DNA of 64,000 nucleotides from Gammaproteobacteria bacterium (GTDB lineage Bacteria > Pseudomonadota > Gammaproteobacteria > Pseudomonadales > Pseudohongiellaceae). Made by a program: the position numbers and the translations under genes. The DNA lies in the NCBI GenBank assembly GCA_029245395.1, contig JAQWPL010000013.1:1-64000 (forward strand), given 5' to 3'. The notes beneath the pieces are model-generated. The model was not told the DNA's origin, did not search any database, and saw only the letters and a program-made list of their open reading frames with translations. This document shows positions 34,163 to 43,484 of this stretch, one piece after another (positions within the stretch are counted from its first letter, which is position 1; each line of letters opens with the position of its first letter).

Positions 34163-34361
34163 CATGCGGTTCCGGATAATCCAAGCCTCTTTGTTGTCAA
34201 AAGCAAAGCCGGAAATAATCAGCTATAAACATGTAGGATATGTATTTAGTAAGGTTTTTAGAAATTTACCTGTCTAGATATATAGGCAGCATTTATACAA
34301 GCACTTATATGTAGCCCATGCAGGCTATACAGGTACTGAATTGAAACAAATATAATTTGCT
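34163..34361 (+). other. 199-bp dxr/rseP intergenic region
   Basis: AT-rich, with a small hairpin TAGCC-CATGCA-GGCTA (34313-34328). A TATAAT at 34351-34356 is too close to the rseP ATG (34362) to act as its -10 unless the transcript is leaderless. I do not see a convincing sigma-E promoter or a Shine-Dalgarno for rseP. Confidence 0.35.
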
Positions 34362-35798
34362 ATGGAATTGATTGGAAGTGTAATTTTTGACGTGGTTGCC
34401 ATGCTCGTCACCCTTGGCATACTTGTGACATTTCACGAGTATGGACACTATTGGGTGGCCAAAAAATGCGGCGTTAGAGTTGAAAAATTTTCCATTGGAT
34501 TTGGTAAGCCGTTGTTAAGCTGGCGGGGAAAAGTTTCTAACGAGACGAAAGGTCCTAACGATCCTGCAGCAACTGAAGGCACAGAGTTTGTCATTGCGGC
34601 TATTCCTTTGGGTGGCTATGTGAAAATGCTGGGTGAGCAAAACAGCTCTGTCTCTGAAGATCAGAAACAATTCGCTTTTAATCACAAGCCCTTGTCTCAG
34701 CGCGCAGCGATTGTAGCCGCTGGCCCCGCAGCAAATTTTTTGCTGGCAATATTACTGTATTGGGTAATGTTCATGTCTGGCGTGACAGGTTTAGCACCAG
34801 TGGTTGGTAACATTGATGCGCAATCACCCGCCGGGATTGCAGGAATGCAGTATGGCGATGAAATAATTGCAGTAGATGATTCTGAAACAAGAACCTGGCA
34901 GGAAGTCAGGAAGAAATTGTTGGATAGACTGGGTGAAAGTGGAACGCTTAGTGTAAGGGTGCAGAATACAAACTCGACCCTTGCCCAGGATCTTGAAATT
35001 GGTTTGCAGTCATGGTTGTTGGGTGCGACAGAACCCGATGTAGTCGGTTCACTTGGTATCACGCCTATATACATGGACATACCACCCAAGATTGGTCAGC
35101 TGGAATCATCCGGTAGAGCGCAAGCTGCTGGTTTTGAGGAAGGCGACCTGGTAGTAGGCGTTAATGGCGCATCTATTAATAGTTGGGATGAATGGGTGAC
35201 TATAATCCGGAAAAATCCGGAAACAGATATGAACGTGCAGGTGGAAAGAAGAGGGCAGTTTATCCATATGTCACTTCGGCCAGCCATACGCAGGGATGAC
35301 AACGGTAACCCTCAGTTTGGAACAGATGGTAATACGCAGGGATACATTGGTGCAGGTGTAGAACTTCCTGTACTGCCAGAAGAAATGATTCGTGAAATAA
35401 AGTTTTCCCCTATTAGTGCTTTCCGCGAAGCCGTCGAGGAAACTTGGGAAAACAGCGTTTTTGTTCTGGTCGCAATCAAAAAAATGATTATGGGCCTGAT
35501 GTCGGTAAATAATATTAGTGGCCCAATCACTATTGCGCAGATTGCAGGTGATACCGCAAGCGATGGTCTGGAATATTTCATCGGTTTCCTTGCAATTCTC
35601 AGCATCAGTCTTGGCGTGATGAATCTTCTTCCTATTCCAGTGTTGGATGGTGGCCACCTGTTTTATTATGCGATCGAGGCAGTTACACGTAAAGCAATCC
35701 CTGAGAGCGTTCAGGAATTCGGATTGCGATTTGGTTTATTGATAATTGCCGGCATTATGTTCATCGCTTTCTACAATGATTTAAATAGACTCTTCTAA
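34362..35798 (+). CDS. rseP: Site-2 intramembrane metalloprotease RseP
   Basis: A 478-aa S2P protease. Zinc-binding HEYGH lies in the first membrane segment (residues 25-29) and the third ligand in the LDG motif (VLDGGH, about 428-430), with two PDZ domains between. In E. coli it cleaves the anti-sigma factor RseA after DegS and so activates sigma-E during envelope stress; the same is likely here. Residues 61-75 (ETKGPNDPAATEGTE) look like a short insertion. It is 10 bp upstream of bamA, the conserved order. Confidence 0.96.
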   Translation: MELIGSVIFDVVAMLVTLGILVTFHEYGHYWVAKKCGVRVEKFSIGFGKPLLSWRGKVSNETKGPNDPAATEGTEFVIAAIPLGGYVKMLGEQNSSVSEDQKQFAFNHKPLSQRAAIVAAGPAANFLLAILLYWVMFMSGVTGLAPVVGNIDAQSPAGIAGMQYGDEIIAVDDSETRTWQEVRKKLLDRLGESGTLSVRVQNTNSTLAQDLEIGLQSWLLGATEPDVVGSLGITPIYMDIPPKIGQLESSGRAQAAGFEEGDLVVGVNGASINSWDEWVTIIRKNPETDMNVQVERRGQFIHMSLRPAIRRDDNGNPQFGTDGNTQGYIGAGVELPVLPEEMIREIKFSPISAFREAVEETWENSVFVLVAIKKMIMGLMSVNNISGPITIAQIAGDTASDGLEYFIGFLAILSISLGVMNLLPIPVLDGGHLFYYAIEAVTRKAIPESVQEFGLRFGLLIIAGIMFIAFYNDLNRLF

Positions 35799-35808
35799 CA
35801 GGCAGTAA

Positions 35809-38538
35809 ATGATTCTGAAGTTCCAAAAAATATTTTTGACATGCCTATTTGTGCTTTGTCTGCTCCCTATGATGGCGGCAGCTCAGTTAGCACTTCCCCA
35901 GAGCGCCTCGAGTTTTACCGTTTCTGATATTCGTCTTGAAGGGTTGCAGCGAATCTCTGCCACGAATGTGTTCGCCTTATTGAATGTCAATGTAGGTGAT
36001 CAACTGAGCACGCAGGATTTTGCCAATATCATTCGCGATATATCCGCATCGGAAAATTTTGGAGATGTTGAATTATTAAGAGAAGACAATGTCCTGATTA
36101 TTCGCCTTGAAGAGCGCCCTACAATCAGTGACATTCAAGTAGACGGCAATAGCCTGATACCTACTGAAGCGCTTATGGAAAACATGGGCAATGCTGGGCT
36201 TGCTATTGGTCAGGTCTTCCAGCCATCAACTCTGGATGGAATGCGTCTGGCTTTACAGGAACAATATGTGGGTCAAGGTCGATATGGATCAAGTGTTGAG
36301 GCTGAAGTCATTGAGCAGGAACGAAACAGGATCGCTATTGATATTCAGATCAACGAAGGTGAGCCTTCAAAAATTGTCCACATTAATGTGGTGGGTAATA
36401 GTGTATTCACAGAAGAAGAAATAGTTGGTCTGTTTGAGATGAGAACCTCTAACTGGCTATCCTGGCTCCGAAAAGACGATCAATATGCCAGGGAAAAAAT
36501 TAACGGAGACCTGGAGCGTCTTACCTCTTATTACATGGATCAGGGATATATCAATTTTGAAATAACCTCAACACAGGTTTCGGTAACACCTGCGAGGGAC
36601 GAAGTGTATATCACCATAAATATTGATGAAGGTGATGTTTATACAATTAGGGAATTGCCCGAGTTGGCTGGCGACCTGGTTGATGCAGAAAATCTGCTTA
36701 TGCTGATGATCCAGTTGCGACCTGACCAGGTATTTTCCCAGCAACTGGTGACAACCACTGCAGAATTCATGACTCAGTTGCTTGGGAACAGGGGATACTT
36801 TTTTGCAGAAGTAGAAGGCATTCCTTCTATTAATGAAGATGATAAAACAGTGGACGTTACTTTTTTTGTCAATCCGGGTAGTAGAACTTATATTAACCGG
36901 ATTAGTTTTTACGGTAACACCAATACGGCGGATGATGTGCTGCGAAGGGAATTGCGACAAATGGAAGGTGCGCCTGCTTCGAATGTATCGCTTGAGCAGT
37001 CCAAAGTGCGACTGGAGCAGTTGGGATATTTTGCAGAAGTAGAATATGAAACGTCTGAAGTCCCAGGGACGTCTGACCAGATTGATGTTGATTTCTCTGT
37101 TGACGAACAGCTTTCCGGAACGATCGGTGGTTCTATAGGTTTTGGCCAGGTTCAAGGATTAGTGCTGTCTGCCAATTTGCAACAGCAAAACTTTCTGGGG
37201 ACAGGGAAAAGTATTGGAATAGGTGCCAACACCAGTATTTTTAGTACCAGTTACCAGTTCAATTATTTTGATCCCTATTACACGATTGACGGTGTCAGCC
37301 GAGGATTTGGTGCATCCTATACACAGTCCGATTTCGCAGAATTGAATCTCGCTGCTTATAGCACAAATCAATTAAACGCCAATGTCTCTTACGGGTACCC
37401 TTTGGGTGAAACTCAGCGTCTTGGCTTTAACCTTGGTGTTACTAATACTGATATCGATATAGGCTTTGGCCCAGTCCAGGAAATAAAGTCAAGTCCCGAT
37501 CTGATACCCGGAATAAATAATTATATTGCTGTACCTCCTCGCACCCGATCCTTTTTTGATCCAATTACTGGGCAAATATTTCCGATTTCAGATGCTGTAA
37601 CCGCGCCAATATCTGAATTGCCACCAACAGCATTCAACCAGAAAAAAGGGTTTGTTGACCGGGATGGTAACAAGTTCCTCAATTTTAATTTATCTATAAC
37701 ATGGAGTGAATCTACTCTTAACCGCGGATTGTTTCCCACAGCAGGCATGACCCAGAGCTTGGCCCTGGAATTGGCAGTACCAGGAAGCGAGATGACATTT
37801 TTCCGCCTGCGTTACTTCAGAGAACAATTTCTCCCCTTATGGGGTGAATGGATACTCCACGCTCGAGCAGACCTGGGTTATGGAGATGGATACGGATCTA
37901 CAGAGCAATTACCATTTTTCCAGAATTTTTACGCAGGTGGTCTGGGCTCAATAAGGGGATTCGAAAGAAATACGCTGGGCCCTACGGCCACTTTTCCAGA
38001 GCGATACGTAGCGGACAATAGCAGTTTTGTCCGGGATTCAGATGGCAATATAGCGCTGGATCTTTTTGGTAATCCGGTTGTAGATACAAGTTCTGATTTG
38101 GCCTACGTCCTACAACAAGCTGTGGACGCTGAAGGGTTCCCAATTTTCGATGATACCGGTTTGCCTGTTCTTGAGTCTGTTATCGGTTCCCAGCTGATTT
38201 TTTCCGGCAGGCCAAGCCCTTTTGGCGGTAATATTCAAGCAACAGGCACAATCGAACTGCTATTCCCATTGCCTTTTATAGAAGACAGAAGCAGAGTAAG
38301 GTCTGCCATATTTATAGATGCTGGCAATGTATTTTCTTCCTATTGCACAGAAGAGCAGGAACGCCTGAATAACTGTTCCGGTTTTGATATGGGTGAAGCC
38401 AGGTATTCTGCTGGAGTCTCTGTAAGCTGGTTTTCCGGTGCCTTTGGCGTTATGTCATTCAGCCTTTCCGAGGCTTTTAATACCAGGGAAGGAGATGAAA
38501 TGGAATTATTCCAGTTCACTTTGGGTAATACCTTTTAA
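35809..38538 (+). CDS. bamA: Outer membrane protein assembly factor BamA
   Basis: A 909-aa Omp85 protein with a signal peptide (residues 1-26), five POTRA domains to about residue 425, and a C-terminal 16-stranded barrel ending in the expected aromatic (FQFTLGNTF). The RGF motif of loop 6 is present (GGLGSIRGFERNTLGP). It is about 100 residues longer than the E. coli protein. The extra sequence lies in barrel loops: one around residues 560-620, one in loop 6 after RGF containing DSDGNIALDLFGNPV and the similar DAEGFPIFDDTGLPV. It inserts outer-membrane proteins and stands in the rseP-bamA-skp-lpxD order. Confidence 0.96.
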   Translation: MILKFQKIFLTCLFVLCLLPMMAAAQLALPQSASSFTVSDIRLEGLQRISATNVFALLNVNVGDQLSTQDFANIIRDISASENFGDVELLREDNVLIIRLEERPTISDIQVDGNSLIPTEALMENMGNAGLAIGQVFQPSTLDGMRLALQEQYVGQGRYGSSVEAEVIEQERNRIAIDIQINEGEPSKIVHINVVGNSVFTEEEIVGLFEMRTSNWLSWLRKDDQYAREKINGDLERLTSYYMDQGYINFEITSTQVSVTPARDEVYITINIDEGDVYTIRELPELAGDLVDAENLLMLMIQLRPDQVFSQQLVTTTAEFMTQLLGNRGYFFAEVEGIPSINEDDKTVDVTFFVNPGSRTYINRISFYGNTNTADDVLRRELRQMEGAPASNVSLEQSKVRLEQLGYFAEVEYETSEVPGTSDQIDVDFSVDEQLSGTIGGSIGFGQVQGLVLSANLQQQNFLGTGKSIGIGANTSIFSTSYQFNYFDPYYTIDGVSRGFGASYTQSDFAELNLAAYSTNQLNANVSYGYPLGETQRLGFNLGVTNTDIDIGFGPVQEIKSSPDLIPGINNYIAVPPRTRSFFDPITGQIFPISDAVTAPISELPPTAFNQKKGFVDRDGNKFLNFNLSITWSESTLNRGLFPTAGMTQSLALELAVPGSEMTFFRLRYFREQFLPLWGEWILHARADLGYGDGYGSTEQLPFFQNFYAGGLGSIRGFERNTLGPTATFPERYVADNSSFVRDSDGNIALDLFGNPVVDTSSDLAYVLQQAVDAEGFPIFDDTGLPVLESVIGSQLIFSGRPSPFGGNIQATGTIELLFPLPFIEDRSRVRSAIFIDAGNVFSSYCTEEQERLNNCSGFDMGEARYSAGVSVSWFSGAFGVMSFSLSEAFNTREGDEMELFQFTLGNTF

Positions 38539-38731
38539 ATGTGATTATGTCTGCAGGAAGATTCGAACACATGTCAAAAACCGGGTAGAATACGCCCAAA
38601 CAGGGCTCCAGACCTGAGCAAGAAATTGCTAAAATGCGGGAATAGTTTAGTCGTTAATGAAATCTAAATAGCGGTCTAAATTGGAGTCAACACTAATAGT
38701 TAGAAAGACATCTGAACAGGTGGAGAGTCAA

Positions 38732-39262
38732 GTGAAAAAGATTTTGAATTGTTTGGTTATGGTAGGAATCATGGTTGGTACCATGGTAATAGGTATCGGC
38801 GCAGTCTCTGCTCAGGATGATGGTGTTCTGAAACTGGCTGTCCTTGATATGACAAATGCTTTGTTGAATTCAGAAGTTGCTATAGGTGTTGATCAGGAAT
38901 TGCAGGTTGAAACTGCCGAAGACCAACAGAAGGTTAGAAATTTGGCTGAGCAGGCTCAGTCATTACAGGAGCGACTGCAGCAGGATGCAGAGGTGATGAG
39001 CGAATCCGAACAGCGTCGTGTAGTTGGCGAATTACAGGAATTGCAAAATCAGTATGAGTTTCTTGTCCAGAAACTTCAGACTCTGAGCGGTGAGCGGATG
39101 CAACAATTTCAGCAAACTTATGCGCCTAACCTTGTGCAGGCTATCAGTGATGTTGTCGAGGAGGACGGGTATGACATCGTTTTTCGTTCTGAAGCAGCCC
39201 TTTATCATGATAACGCTGTGGATATTACTGCGCGGGTAACAGAAAAACTCAATCAGCAGTAA
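38732..39262 (+). CDS. skp: Periplasmic chaperone Skp/OmpH
   Basis: About 176 residues from GTG 38732, chosen because GGTGGAG lies 7 nt upstream and it gives a proper signal peptide (KKILNCLVMVG...GAVSAQ). An upstream in-frame TTG (38681) lacks these. The mature part is a coiled-coil-rich OmpH domain (LKLAVLDMTNALLNS at the start, long Gln/Glu-rich helices, PNLVQAISDVVEEDGYDIVF at the end). It keeps unfolded outer-membrane proteins soluble on the way to BamA. Confidence 0.93.
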   Translation: MKKILNCLVMVGIMVGTMVIGIGAVSAQDDGVLKLAVLDMTNALLNSEVAIGVDQELQVETAEDQQKVRNLAEQAQSLQERLQQDAEVMSESEQRRVVGELQELQNQYEFLVQKLQTLSGERMQQFQQTYAPNLVQAISDVVEEDGYDIVFRSEAALYHDNAVDITARVTEKLNQQ

Positions 39263-39297
39263 CAGGTTTCGTCCCGCTACTGCCATGACGCTTTCCA

Positions 39298-40395
39298 GTG
39301 CAAGATAGAAATAAATCTTATTCACTGGGATCGCTGGCAGATCTCCTGGGTCTGACCTTTGAAGGCAATCCTGAAACCCTGGTATCTGGCCTTGCCACAT
39401 TGTCTTCAGCTTCTGAAGATCAGTTAAGTTTTTATCACAACACACTTTATTTCTCTGATTTGCAAAAAACTCGGGCGGCAGCAGTGATTCTGTCTCCCGA
39501 TGCGGCGGCGGACTGTCCGGTACCTGTGCTGCTTTCAGATAATCCTTATGTGGCTTATGCCAAAGCTAGTAGATTATTTGAACCAGACAGATTAGTTGAA
39601 ACAAATAGAGAAATTAGTACGGGCATACATTCTTCGGCTAGTATTGATGCCAGTGCCACAATTGGAAAGGAAGTTTCGATTGCTGCCAACGTAGTGATTG
39701 AAGCGAAGGTCTGCATAGAAGAGGGCTGCATTATAGGAGCCAATTCGGTAATAGGCAGGGGCAGTAGTGTAGGCAAGGATTCGTTAATCTATCCAAGCGT
39801 GACACTCTATCCGGATGTGCAATTGGGTGAGAGAGGCATAATCCATAGTGGAGTTGTTATAGGTAGTGACGGATTTGGATTCGCCAAAGATGGGCAACTG
39901 CAGGTCAAAATAGCCCAACTTGGGGGCGTGTTAATTGGAGATGATGTTGAAATAGGAGCTGGAAGTACAATAGACCGAGGGGCGCTTGAAGATACCGTCA
40001 TTGGCCATGGAGTGAAAATTGACAACCTGGTTCAGATTGCGCATAACGTAAGGATTGGAGAGAACACAGTTATATGCGGTTGCAGTGCAGTTGCCGGTAG
40101 CTCGACGATAGGTAAAAATTGTATTATTGCCGGGGCTGTTGGCATCATTAACCACATCACTATAGTTGACGAAGTCACGGTGACAGCAATGTCCCTGGTA
40201 AACAAATCGATATCTGAAAAAGGAACTTATTCCTCTGGAACAGGTCTTTCTGATACGACGAAATGGAAGAAAAACATTGTTCATTTTCGTCAATTGGACA
40301 CACTCAACGATAGAGTTAAGTTGATGGAAAGGCATTTTAAAAACCTTGGAAATCCTAAAGAGTTTGATAAGAAAGGTGACGCTAAAAGTGAGTAG
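39298..40395 (+). CDS. lpxD: UDP-3-O-(3-hydroxyacyl)glucosamine N-acyltransferase
   Basis: A 365-aa lipid A enzyme: N-terminal uridine-binding domain, left-handed beta-helix of hexapeptide repeats (about residues 105-310) and a C-terminal helix. The catalytic His sits in the [14 protein letters not shown] block. The start is GTG 39298; the ATG at 39284 runs into a stop. It ends with TAG and is followed after 10 bp by fabZ. Confidence 0.96.
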   Translation: MQDRNKSYSLGSLADLLGLTFEGNPETLVSGLATLSSASEDQLSFYHNTLYFSDLQKTRAAAVILSPDAAADCPVPVLLSDNPYVAYAKASRLFEPDRLVETNREISTGIHSSASIDASATIGKEVSIAANVVIEAKVCIEEGCIIGANSVIGRGSSVGKDSLIYPSVTLYPDVQLGERGIIHSGVVIGSDGFGFAKDGQLQVKIAQLGGVLIGDDVEIGAGSTIDRGALEDTVIGHGVKIDNLVQIAHNVRIGENTVICGCSAVAGSSTIGKNCIIAGAVGIINHITIVDEVTVTAMSLVNKSISEKGTYSSGTGLSDTTKWKKNIVHFRQLDTLNDRVKLMERHFKNLGNPKEFDKKGDAKSE

Positions 40396-40405
40396 TAATA
40401 ACTTT

Positions 40406-40843
40406 ATGATGGATGTAGAAGATATTAAGGATTACCTTCCACAGAGGTATCCTTTTTTGATGGTGGACAGAGTTGTTGAATTAGAAATTGGTTCGCGCAT
40501 CAAGGCATACAAAAATGTCACCAATAATGAAGAATTTTTTCAGGGGCATTTCCCACACAAGCCCATAATGCCAGGAGTATTGATTATTGAAGCCCTGGCT
40601 CAAGCAGCCGGGGTCCTTGGTTTCAAGTCCCAGGAAAAGAAACCAAAAGATGGCTACCTGTATTATTTTGTCGGAGCCGACAAAGTCCGCCTGAAACGAC
40701 CAGTTGTGCCTGGAGATCAGTTGATCCTTGAAGCAGAAATGGGAGCGGTCAGGAGTGGAATCTACAAGTTTAATTGCAGGGCTTCTGTGGATGGTGCAAC
40801 GGCCTGTGAAGCCACCATCCTGTGTGCTGAAAGGAAGGAATAA
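40406..40843 (+). CDS. fabZ: 3-hydroxyacyl-[acyl-carrier-protein] dehydratase FabZ
   Basis: A 145-aa hot-dog-fold enzyme. I place the start at ATG 40406 ([20 protein letters not shown]), which matches pseudomonad FabZ; earlier in-frame starts would overlap lpxD. The catalytic His is in [13 protein letters not shown] and the Glu in [11 protein letters not shown]. Its position between lpxD and lpxA links the fatty-acid and lipid A branches that compete for hydroxyacyl-ACP. Confidence 0.95.
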   Translation: MMDVEDIKDYLPQRYPFLMVDRVVELEIGSRIKAYKNVTNNEEFFQGHFPHKPIMPGVLIIEALAQAAGVLGFKSQEKKPKDGYLYYFVGADKVRLKRPVVPGDQLILEAEMGAVRSGIYKFNCRASVDGATACEATILCAERKE

Positions 40844-41613
40844 TGAGCGGCGCTGAGCCTGTCATCGATCCCTCTGCAACGATTGGCAAGGACGTTATCA
40901 TCGGCCCATGGACAGTTATTGGGCCGGAAGTGGTAATTGGAGATGGTTGTACTATCGCTTCCCACGTAGTTATTAAAAGTCATACCCGTCTCGGGAAAAA
41001 TAATCGTATTTTTCAGTTTGCTTCTGTTGGTGAAGATCCTTCCGACAAAAAATACCAGGGTGAAGACAGCCTGCTTGAAATAGGCAATGACAATATCATC
41101 CGCGAAGGCTCAACCATTCATCGGGGGACAGATTTTGGTGGCGGAGTGACTCGTATAGGCTCAGATAATTTGTTTATGCCTTTCACTCATGTTGCCCACG
41201 ACTGTGTAGTTGGCAATCACACAATTTTTTCGAACAATGCAGCTATAAGCGGTCATGTTGTTGTTGATGACTGGGCTATCCTCAGTGGTTATGCCGGTGT
41301 TTATCAGTTTCTTCGAATTGGTGCTCACAGCTTTGTCGGAGGACTGACCCATATCAATATGGATGTTCCTGCATTTGTGATTGTTAAGGGCAACCCTCCT
41401 GAGCCAAAAGGGATAAATATCACCGGTCTCGAGCGGCGTAATTTTTCAAAAGAGTCGATTAAGGCGATCAGAAAGGGCTACAAGATTCTTTACCGCCAGG
41501 GCCTGAAAATTGATGAGGCTGTTCTGGAACTTGAAAAACTTGCTGTTGATCATCCTGAACTACATGTATTGATCGATTCTGTAAAAGCATCGAAAAAAGG
41601 GATACTGCGCTAG
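40843..41613 (+). CDS. lpxA: UDP-N-acetylglucosamine O-acyltransferase
   Basis: A 256-aa enzyme for the first lipid A step. Left-handed beta-helix repeats from residue 6 (IDPSATIGKDVIIGPWTVIG) to about 190, catalytic His in FTHVAHDCVVGNH, then an alpha-helical C-terminus. The ATG overlaps the fabZ stop by one base (TAATG). It ends in TAG. Confidence 0.97.
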   Translation: MSGAEPVIDPSATIGKDVIIGPWTVIGPEVVIGDGCTIASHVVIKSHTRLGKNNRIFQFASVGEDPSDKKYQGEDSLLEIGNDNIIREGSTIHRGTDFGGGVTRIGSDNLFMPFTHVAHDCVVGNHTIFSNNAAISGHVVVDDWAILSGYAGVYQFLRIGAHSFVGGLTHINMDVPAFVIVKGNPPEPKGINITGLERRNFSKESIKAIRKGYKILYRQGLKIDEAVLELEKLAVDHPELHVLIDSVKASKKGILR

Positions 41614-41665
41614 CATGCTGTACCTGTTGGATAGCATTGACTGTAATCCAGGAGCCTGAAGCGGC

Positions 41666-42811
41666 ATGGCTGACTCACTAAGAGTGGCGCTTCTTGCTGG
41701 TGAGGCATCTGGCGACATTCTAGGCGCCGGCTTGATGCAAGGGCTACGAAATCTGGGCATTGAGGTCAGTTTCTGTGGTATTGGCGGCCCGCAAATGGCA
41801 AAGCAAGGCCTTACTTCCATGGTGCCAATGGAGCGCCTTTCGGTCATGGGGTTTGTTGAACCCCTGAAACGCCTTCCTGAGTTATTGCGTATTCGCAAAC
41901 AGTTCTTTAATGCCTTGAAGAATGACCCTCCCGATGTCTTCATAGGAATAGACTCCCCTGATTTTAATCTTGACCTGGAAAAGAGAGTCAGAGCACTTGG
42001 TATTCCCACTGTGCATTATGTGAGCCCGTCGGTCTGGGCCTGGCGTCAAAGTCGGATCCGAAAAATCAGGCAGGCGGTTGATCTGATGTTGACTTTATTT
42101 CCGTTCGAAGAAGCATTTTACAAAACCCATGGCGTACCAGTGTGTTGTACAGGACACCCCCTGGCGGATGAACTCCCTTTGGAACCTGATACAACCGCAG
42201 CTAGAGAAGCATTAGGCCTATCCCAGGAAGACATGGTGCTTGCGGTCCTGCCGGGCTCTAGAGAAGGTGAGGTACAGCGGTTAGGTCCAGTATTCCTGGA
42301 CACTGTTCGACTATGTAAAGAACAATGGCCGGACCTTAAAACACTTATTCCCAGTGCGAATCCGCAACGGAAAAAGCAGATAGAATCCATGTTGAACGAC
42401 AAGTTTTCTGCCATGGACATCCAGCTAGTGGAAGGAAATTCCAGACAGGTCATGACTGCGGCTGATTACATCCTGATGGCTTCAGGGACAGCGTCTCTTG
42501 AAGGAATGTTATTGAAAAAGCCCATGGTGGTGGCTTATCGGATGGCGCCTATTTCCTATGCCATAATTTCCAGAATGGTCAAAGCCCCTTATATTTCATT
42601 ACCTAACCTTCTGGCAGAAAAAGGTCTGGTACCAGAGTTATTGCAAAATGATGCCTGTCCGGAAAAATTGTATGCTGAAATCAAACGTTTGCAGAGCTGC
42701 AGTGAGGACAGGCAGGAGATGTTGGATACCTGGAATTCCATTCATCTGGAACTACAGCGTAACGCCAATATCACAGCTGCCACAGCTGTGCTGGAATTAT
42801 GCCGCCGTTAG
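41666..42811 (+). CDS. lpxB: Lipid-A-disaccharide synthase
   Basis: A 381-aa GT19 glycosyltransferase joining UDP-diacylglucosamine and lipid [20 protein letters not shown] (residues 9-27), [29 protein letters not shown] and [11 protein letters not shown] are diagnostic. It is 52 bp after lpxA and its last 13 bp overlap rnhB. Confidence 0.96.
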   Translation: MADSLRVALLAGEASGDILGAGLMQGLRNLGIEVSFCGIGGPQMAKQGLTSMVPMERLSVMGFVEPLKRLPELLRIRKQFFNALKNDPPDVFIGIDSPDFNLDLEKRVRALGIPTVHYVSPSVWAWRQSRIRKIRQAVDLMLTLFPFEEAFYKTHGVPVCCTGHPLADELPLEPDTTAAREALGLSQEDMVLAVLPGSREGEVQRLGPVFLDTVRLCKEQWPDLKTLIPSANPQRKKQIESMLNDKFSAMDIQLVEGNSRQVMTAADYILMASGTASLEGMLLKKPMVVAYRMAPISYAIISRMVKAPYISLPNLLAEKGLVPELLQNDACPEKLYAEIKRLQSCSEDRQEMLDTWNSIHLELQRNANITAATAVLELCRR

Positions 42812-43407
42812 ATCTGCCTCATACACTTGAGGGGCATGAAGGTTTGCATCTGATAGCCGGTGTAGATGAAGCCGGAAGAGGGCCGCTGGCTGGAGATGTT
42901 GTGGCTGCAGCAGTGATCTTGCCCATAGATTGCACTATTGCTGGTCTTACCGATTCAAAAAAATTAACGCCTAAACAGCGAGAAAAACTCTATCCATTAA
43001 TCCGGCAGCAAGCAGTTGCTTTTGCTGTAGCAAGGGCAAGTGTAGATGAAATTGACCGTCTGAATATTCTTCATGCAAGTATGCTGGCGATGAAGCGCGC
43101 TGTAACAGCTTTGGAATTGTCGCCTGAATTTGTCTATGTCGATGGTAACCGCTGTCCTGACTGGCAGTACCCCTCACAGGCAGTGGTGAAAGGGGATAGT
43201 AGAATAGCTGCAATTGCTGCTGCATCAATACTCGCCAAGGTAGAGCGTGACCAGGAAATGAGAGAACTTGATTCCCGCTTCCCCGGGTACGGCCTGGCAC
43301 AGCACAAGGGCTACCCTACCAAAGCACACCTGGCAGCTTTACAGAGGCTGGGGCCTTGTGAAATTCACAGAAAGAGCTTTTCCCCCGTAATGGAATTGCT
43401 CAATTGA
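42799..43407 (+). CDS. rnhB: Ribonuclease HII
   Basis: A 202-aa enzyme that cuts at ribonucleotides embedded in DNA. Catalytic Asp-Glu in [20 protein letters not shown] and a further Asp in [10 protein letters not shown], with [20 protein letters not shown]. The ATG lies inside lpxB in another frame, so the two are translationally coupled. Confidence 0.96.
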   Translation: MPPLDLPHTLEGHEGLHLIAGVDEAGRGPLAGDVVAAAVILPIDCTIAGLTDSKKLTPKQREKLYPLIRQQAVAFAVARASVDEIDRLNILHASMLAMKRAVTALELSPEFVYVDGNRCPDWQYPSQAVVKGDSRIAAIAAASILAKVERDQEMRELDSRFPGYGLAQHKGYPTKAHLAALQRLGPCEIHRKSFSPVMELLN

Positions 43408-43484
43408 GTACTACAGGCTGTCAATAAAAGAGCAATCTCGCTACACTCTGATTTGTAGTAACCAGCCATTACCAATCATCATTT

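Noticed and set aside
38672-38680. GGTCTAAA upstream of skp as a sigma-E -10 element
   Set aside because: No GGAACTT-like -35 lies at the required 15-17 bp distance.
38681-38731. TTG at 38681 as the skp start
   Set aside because: It would place 17 polar residues before the signal peptide; GTG 38732 has a Shine-Dalgarno at 7 nt.
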